Shown here: piece after piece, positions 60,104 through 64,000 of the stretch
Layout: each line of letters opens with the position of its first letter
Numbering within the stretch: the stretch's first letter is position 1
Assembly (NCBI RefSeq): GCF_009826975.1
Contig: NZ_WUMO01000004.1
Location: forward strand, 483,625 to 547,624
Origin: Flavobacterium sp. HBTb2-11-1
GTDB taxonomy: Bacteria > Bacteroidota > Bacteroidia > Flavobacteriales > Flavobacteriaceae
Reading direction: 5' to 3'
Length of the DNA stretch: 64,000 nucleotides
Notes under the pieces: generated by a model
Seen by the model: the letters and a program-made list of their open reading frames with translations, nothing else
Told to the model about the DNA's origin: nothing
Database searches by the model: none
Translations under genes and position numbers: made by a program

Positions 60104-60244
60104 TTTGATTGAGTTTTGATTTCCTGTTTCTTAGCCCTCTTTTTACAATCATGAGAGTTATGATGGCGCAGTAAAAAAGAGGGTAAGAAGGACAGCAAAC
60201 GTTTGTGATTTTTTTTCTTTTTTTTCGGAGCTTATTGTTGTTTT

Positions 60245-60322
60245 GCCACAAAGACGCAAAGACACTAAGTTTTTTTCTTAAGTTTTTGTAATTTGACTTC
60301 GTGGCTTTGTGTCTTTGTGGCA
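60245..60322. repeat. Inverted repeat (GCCACAAAGACGCAAAGACAC family)
   Basis: Arms 60245-60269 and 60298-60322 are reverse complements with a few mismatches. It lies between nirB and nirD. Confidence 0.88.
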
Positions 60323-60331
60323 AGATATTTT

Positions 60332-62845
60332 TTACGACCAAGCTTTTGGCATTTTTTGATCTCTTAGCGGAACAAAAACAGCATTATCGTCTTTTTCGTC
60401 TGAATTTATAAAGTGATTGAAACGTTTTAATAATCTTGGTTTTTCAAGAACTTGTTTCCATTCGCATTCAAAAGTATTTACCAGAGTTTGCATTTCAGCT
60501 TCAAGCGTTTCGCAGATTCCTAAACTGTCTTCAATAATGACTTGTTTTAAATACTCTAAACCACCGTCTAGTTTTTCTAACCAAGTTGAAGTTCTAATTA
60601 GCGGTCCAGCAGTTCTGATGTAATACATTAAGAAGCGATCCATGTATTTGATAACGGTTTCCTTGTCTATTTTTTCTGCCAATAAAACAGCGTGTTTTGG
60701 ATTGGCTCCACCGTTTCCGCAGATGTATAAATTCCATCCGCCTTCAACAGCGATTAATCCGAAATCTTTTCCGCGAGCTTCGGCACATTCGCGAATGCAG
60801 GCAGAAACACCACCTTTTAATTTATGAGGAGAACGAATTCCTTTGTATCTGTTTTCGAGTTCGATAGCAAATCCGGCGCTGTCGTCCATTCCGTAACGGC
60901 ACCAAGCATTTCCAACACAGCTTTTTACAGCACGGAGTGATTTTCCGTAAGCATGACCGCTTTCAAAACCATTGTCGATTAAGATTTTCCAGATTTTTGG
61001 CAAATCACTTAAATGAGCTCCGAATAAATCAACTCTTTGTGCTCCAGTGATTTTAGTGTATAAATCGAATTGTTTGGCTACTTCGCCAATTACGATTAAT
61101 TTCTCAGCAGTAATTTCACCACCGGCAACTCTTGGAACAACAGAATAAGTTCCGTTTCGTTGAATATTGGCCAAAAATCTGTCATTTGTATCTTGAGTCG
61201 TTACGTGTTTATTTGCTGTGTCATTGTAAATACTAGAGAAAATAGAAGCAACAACAGGTTTGCAGACTTCGCATCCGTCGCCTTTTCCGTGATGATCTAA
61301 AACATCGTAGAAATTATCGTATTTGTTGATTTTTACCAAATCGAATAATTCTTGACGTGTATAGCTGAAATGCTCGCAGATTACTTCTTTTACTTCTTTT
61401 CCTAAAGATTTTTGAGTTGCTTTTACCAAGTCAGAAACCATTGGTTTACAGCCTCCACAACCAGAAGTTGCTTTAGTTGCTTTCACAACATCTGAAAGTG
61501 TTGCGCAAGATTCATCCAAGATTTTACAACAGATAGAACCTTTAGTAACATTTTCGCAAGAACAGATTACCGCTGTATCTGGCAAATCCATTACGCTTCC
61601 TAAAGATGAACCTTCAGAACTATCACGAGAACCTAAAATTAGATCTTCAGGGTTTTTAGGCAAGGCCATTTCGTTAATATAAATTTGGAAAAGCGAACCG
61701 TAATCGCTAGAATCTCCAACTAAAATTCCGCCCAAAAGCTTTTTTGAATCCTTTGTAACGTTGATTCTTTTGTAAACGCCGCTTAATTTATTTTCATAAA
61801 TAATTGCTGTAACGTCATTATTTTCAATAAAAGGATCACCAAAACTCGCAACTTCAACACCAATCAATTTCAATTGTGTTGACATATCGATGGTTTCTCT
61901 CATGGTTTTATCACCATTTAAGATTTGTTCAGCAGCAACATCCGCCATTTCGTAACCTGGTGCAACAAGTCCATAAATGTTATGATTGTAAAGCGCCGCT
62001 TCGCCAATCGCAAAAATAGAAGGATCTGATGTTCGCATTTGATTGTTTACCACAATTCCGCCTCTTACACCAACTTCAAGTCCTGAAACTCTAGCCAGTT
62101 CGTCGCGAGGTTTGATTCCGGCAGAAATAACCAACATGTCTACTTTTAACAATTCGTCGTTTGCAAACATCATTCCTGTTATACTTTCCTTTCCGTCAAT
62201 ATATTGCGTTGCTTTGTTAAGATGAATTCCGATATTTAATTCTTCTATTTTTGATTGAAGCATATCGCTCGCGCCTTGATCCAATTGTCTCGGCATCAAA
62301 CGCGGTGCAAATTCCACCACATGCGGATTCAATCCTAAATCGCGAACTGCTTTTGCCGCTTCTAAACCTAATAAACCGCCTCCCAGAACTGCAGCTTCGG
62401 TTGCTCCTTTTTGTCTTATTTTTTTAGCGTAAGCCATAATTGCATCCAGATCTTCTATTGTTCTGTAAACAAAAACACCTTCTTTTTCGACACCTTCAAT
62501 TGGTGGTACAAAAGCAGAAGAACCAGTTGCTAAAACTAAGTAGTCGTACGTATGTGTTTTGCCTAAGTGTGTATGTATAGTTTTTGAATCACGGTTAATA
62601 TCTGTAATTAGCTCCGATGTATTGAGAGTAATATTGTTTTCTGCGTACCATTCGGTTGTTGATAATGATAAGTCATCAGCCGTTTTACCTCCAAAGTATT
62701 CGCTTAAGTGAACGCGATCATAGGCGCGTCTTGGTTCTTCTCCAAATACTGTGATTTGATACTTTTCTTGTCCTGATTTTGCAACAAACTTTTCGCAAAA
62801 TTTATAACCAACCATGCCGTTTCCAACTACTATTACTTTAATCAT
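60332..62845 (-). CDS. nirB: NAD(P)H-nitrite reductase large subunit
   Basis: An 837-residue cytoplasmic enzyme that reduces nitrite to ammonium with six electrons. The FAD/NAD(P)-binding part (about 1-410) has VVGNGMVGYKFCEKF, LVLATGSSAFVPPIEG and AAVLGGGLLGLEAAKAVRDL. Two BFD-like [2Fe-2S] domains follow (CSCENVTKGSIC, GCGGCKPMV; then ICEHFSYTRQELFD, GCEVCKP). The siroheme domain has KSCVGNAWC (C-x5-C) and ACIREC (C-x3-C), the four ligands of the coupled [4Fe-4S]-siroheme centre, then GLIAVEGGWNLYICGNGGA. Siroheme comes from the CobA encoded in the plus operon. Its promoter carries the candidate regulon half-sites. Confidence 0.96.
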   Translation of the reverse strand: MIKVIVVGNGMVGYKFCEKFVAKSGQEKYQITVFGEEPRRAYDRVHLSEYFGGKTADDLSLSTTEWYAENNITLNTSELITDINRDSKTIHTHLGKTHTYDYLVLATGSSAFVPPIEGVEKEGVFVYRTIEDLDAIMAYAKKIRQKGATEAAVLGGGLLGLEAAKAVRDLGLNPHVVEFAPRLMPRQLDQGASDMLQSKIEELNIGIHLNKATQYIDGKESITGMMFANDELLKVDMLVISAGIKPRDELARVSGLEVGVRGGIVVNNQMRTSDPSIFAIGEAALYNHNIYGLVAPGYEMADVAAEQILNGDKTMRETIDMSTQLKLIGVEVASFGDPFIENNDVTAIIYENKLSGVYKRINVTKDSKKLLGGILVGDSSDYGSLFQIYINEMALPKNPEDLILGSRDSSEGSSLGSVMDLPDTAVICSCENVTKGSICCKILDESCATLSDVVKATKATSGCGGCKPMVSDLVKATQKSLGKEVKEVICEHFSYTRQELFDLVKINKYDNFYDVLDHHGKGDGCEVCKPVVASIFSSIYNDTANKHVTTQDTNDRFLANIQRNGTYSVVPRVAGGEITAEKLIVIGEVAKQFDLYTKITGAQRVDLFGAHLSDLPKIWKILIDNGFESGHAYGKSLRAVKSCVGNAWCRYGMDDSAGFAIELENRYKGIRSPHKLKGGVSACIRECAEARGKDFGLIAVEGGWNLYICGNGGANPKHAVLLAEKIDKETVIKYMDRFLMYYIRTAGPLIRTSTWLEKLDGGLEYLKQVIIEDSLGICETLEAEMQTLVNTFECEWKQVLEKPRLLKRFNHFINSDEKDDNAVFVPLRDQKMPKAWS

Positions 62846-62871
62846 GATTTCTTTAATTAAGTATTACTCCG

Positions 62872-62915
62872 CAAATATAAGTATTTATACTTATTTAAAT
62901 ACGTAAATTATTTAT
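62872..62915 (-). promoter_or_regulatory. nirB promoter with TAAGTA/TACGTA half-sites
   Basis: On the minus strand TATATTTG (62872-62879) is a perfect -7 match. Upstream lie TAAGTA-TTTA-TACTTA (62878-62893) and TACGTA (62900-62905). The TACGTA half-site is 21-26 bases from the -7 edge, the same range as the half-sites at the nasA and crp promoters. More TACGTA words occur at 62944-62949 and 62966-62971. Confidence 0.55.
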
Positions 62916-63115
62916 TTTTTAATCGTAATATGTGTTTTTAAACTACGTATTTTAGCTTAACCTTTTACGTATCGCGGGTTTTGAGAGAATTTAAAGAGCA
63001 GTAAAAAGTTTAAATTTGAAAAGAATCTAAATAAGGAATTCAGAAAAATGTCGTAAATTCATAAGAATTTTATAGGTATTTTGAAAAAAGAAATATTTTT
63101 TTAAACTGAAATCCA

Positions 63116-63889
63116 ATGAAAAATATACTCTCAATATTGTTATTATCAATTGTAATGATAGGCTGTAAAACGACAGCAAGCAAAGAATCTGGCGGAACAA
63201 CTGCAGCAAGTTCTACAGAAGAAGATTTAAAATATTATTTTAAAGGGACTGGAAATGAACCGTTTTGGGGAATTAAAATAGGGAATGAGGAAATCGTTTT
63301 TACGTCATTAATTCCTGGAAAAGAAAAAATTACTTTTCCTGCTGTTGATGCCATTAAGGCAATGGATGCAAATGTAAAAATGTATAAAGTAAGTAATGAA
63401 AATACTTCAGCAACAATTTCGATTCAGCAATTGGATTGTCAGGATTCGATGTCTGGAGTGATTTCTCCTTATAGCGTAAAAGTTGAAATTAAAAATAACT
63501 CGGAATTAGAAACGAAGAAATTAAGCGGATGCGGAAAATATCTAACAGATTATCGTTTGCATGATATTTGGGTTTTGGAAGAATTAAACGGCTACAAAGT
63601 TTTTGCAACCGATTTTCAGAAAGAATTTCCGAGAATCGAGATTAATTCTGCAGAAAATAAATTTATGGGATATGGCGGCTGTAATTCCATAACGGGACAA
63701 ATCTTTTTTGAAAAAGATCTTTTGCGTTTTACGAAAGTCGTTTCCACTTTAATGGCTTGTCCGCAAGGAAATAAAGAAGGTGAATTTTTAAAAGCTTTAC
63801 AGAGTACTACAACTTATTCAATAGAAAATAATCAATTGACATTGTCAAATCCTTCTGGAAAATTGGCTGTTTTTAAGAAGGTGGATTAA
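63116..63889 (+). CDS. META/HslJ-domain lipoprotein with COG3650-like N-terminal domain
   Basis: A 257-residue lipoprotein (signal to MIGC, acylated Cys17). The N-terminal part (about 38-130) is like COG3650/DUF-type domains that contain the GTGNEPFWGIKIGNEEIVF motif and CQDSMSG. The C-terminal part (about 148-255) is a META/HslJ domain: DIWVLEELNGYKVF, PRIEINSAENKFMGYGGCNSITGQ and STLMACPQGNKEGEFLKAL, ending KLAVFKKVD. META proteins are stress-linked in other bacteria; the exact role is unknown. Transcribed divergently from nirB, with the 270-base gap holding the nirB operator and an AT-rich stretch. Confidence 0.9.
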   Translation: MKNILSILLLSIVMIGCKTTASKESGGTTAASSTEEDLKYYFKGTGNEPFWGIKIGNEEIVFTSLIPGKEKITFPAVDAIKAMDANVKMYKVSNENTSATISIQQLDCQDSMSGVISPYSVKVEIKNNSELETKKLSGCGKYLTDYRLHDIWVLEELNGYKVFATDFQKEFPRIEINSAENKFMGYGGCNSITGQIFFEKDLLRFTKVVSTLMACPQGNKEGEFLKALQSTTTYSIENNQLTLSNPSGKLAVFKKVD

Positions 63890-63919
63890 CTTTTATTTCT
63901 ATTTTGCGCATTTTTTGTC

Positions 63920-64000
63920 ATTTCGACGAAGGAGAAATCTCCACAAGAAGCTCCGCACAGTTTGGCTTATTACTTGCGAAGATTTCTCCTTCGTCGAAAT
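63920..64000. repeat. Perfect 21-bp inverted repeat at the right edge
   Basis: Arms 63920-63940 and 63980-64000 are exact reverse complements (ATTTCGACGAAGGAGAAATC...). The element continues off the window. It is related to the GAAGATTTCTCGTTCCTCGAAATGAC word at 56924-56949. Confidence 0.9.

Overview
The window is a stretch of chromosome from a Bacteroidota bacterium, most likely Flavobacterium or a close relative. This rests on SusC/SusD pairs, promoters with the TAnnTTTG -7 element, genes with little visible Shine-Dalgarno signal, a Rho protein with a long Asn-rich insert, AT-rich sequence, and gaps filled with the palindromic repeats common in flavobacterial genomes. No species was assigned; everything is read from sequence without database searches.

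Layout. (1) 1-7193 (minus): a zinc metalloprotease gene followed by a SusC/SusD pair; the SusD gene runs off the left edge. (2) 7280-19928: mostly housekeeping and regulation: an orphan LytS-type kinase, an ABC exporter, TruA, a YfcE-like phosphoesterase, a NarL-type two-component pair, DUF4293, Rho, an M28 peptidase, DUF3667, a dienelactone hydrolase and an Lrp/AsnC regulator. Divergent from the last is ornithine aminotransferase rocD (20152-21402). (3) 21545-35477 (minus): a sulfur-scavenging island. It holds SusC/SusD, three Cys-type sulfatases, a YeiH-type putative sulfate exporter, a periplasmic rhodanese-thioredoxin fusion, a membrane His-box hydroxylase and a 39-aa membrane peptide. Ahead of susC lies a long untranslated leader with a candidate 10-residue leader peptide carrying two adjacent Cys codons (MKTMQTCCFK), followed by a perfect hairpin. 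This is the best candidate for an undescribed regulatory system. (4) 36239-62845: nitrate assimilation. A plus-strand molybdenum cofactor operon (moeA, TSUP transporter, mobA, cobA, moaD, moeB-like, moaE, moaCB, moaA) supplies cofactor and the first siroheme methyltransferase. The minus-strand genes encode a nitrate reductase fused to its own flavoprotein reductase, a rubredoxin-tailed partner, an outer-membrane porin, NarK, a NarX/NarL-like pair, DUF4202, NirD and NirB. A Crp/Fnr regulator is divergent from the nitrate reductase gene. Four unrelated genes (50479-52931) interrupt this block. (5) 63116-63889: a META-domain lipoprotein.

How it fits together. Nitrate would enter through the porin and NarK, be reduced by the NasA fusion (molybdenum cofactor from the plus operon), and nitrite would be reduced to ammonium by NirBD (siroheme, started by CobA). 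A palindrome of TAMGTA-type half-sites four bases apart recurs near nasA/crp, narK, moeA and nirB and is proposed as the operator of the local Crp/Fnr protein. In the sulfur island, SusCD would import sulfated organics, sulfatases release sulfate, and cysteine supply would be sensed through the leader peptide.

The gaps hold at least ten families of palindromic intergenic repeats, several nested in one another and a few running into genes. No tRNA, rRNA, CRISPR array, insertion sequence or phage gene was seen.
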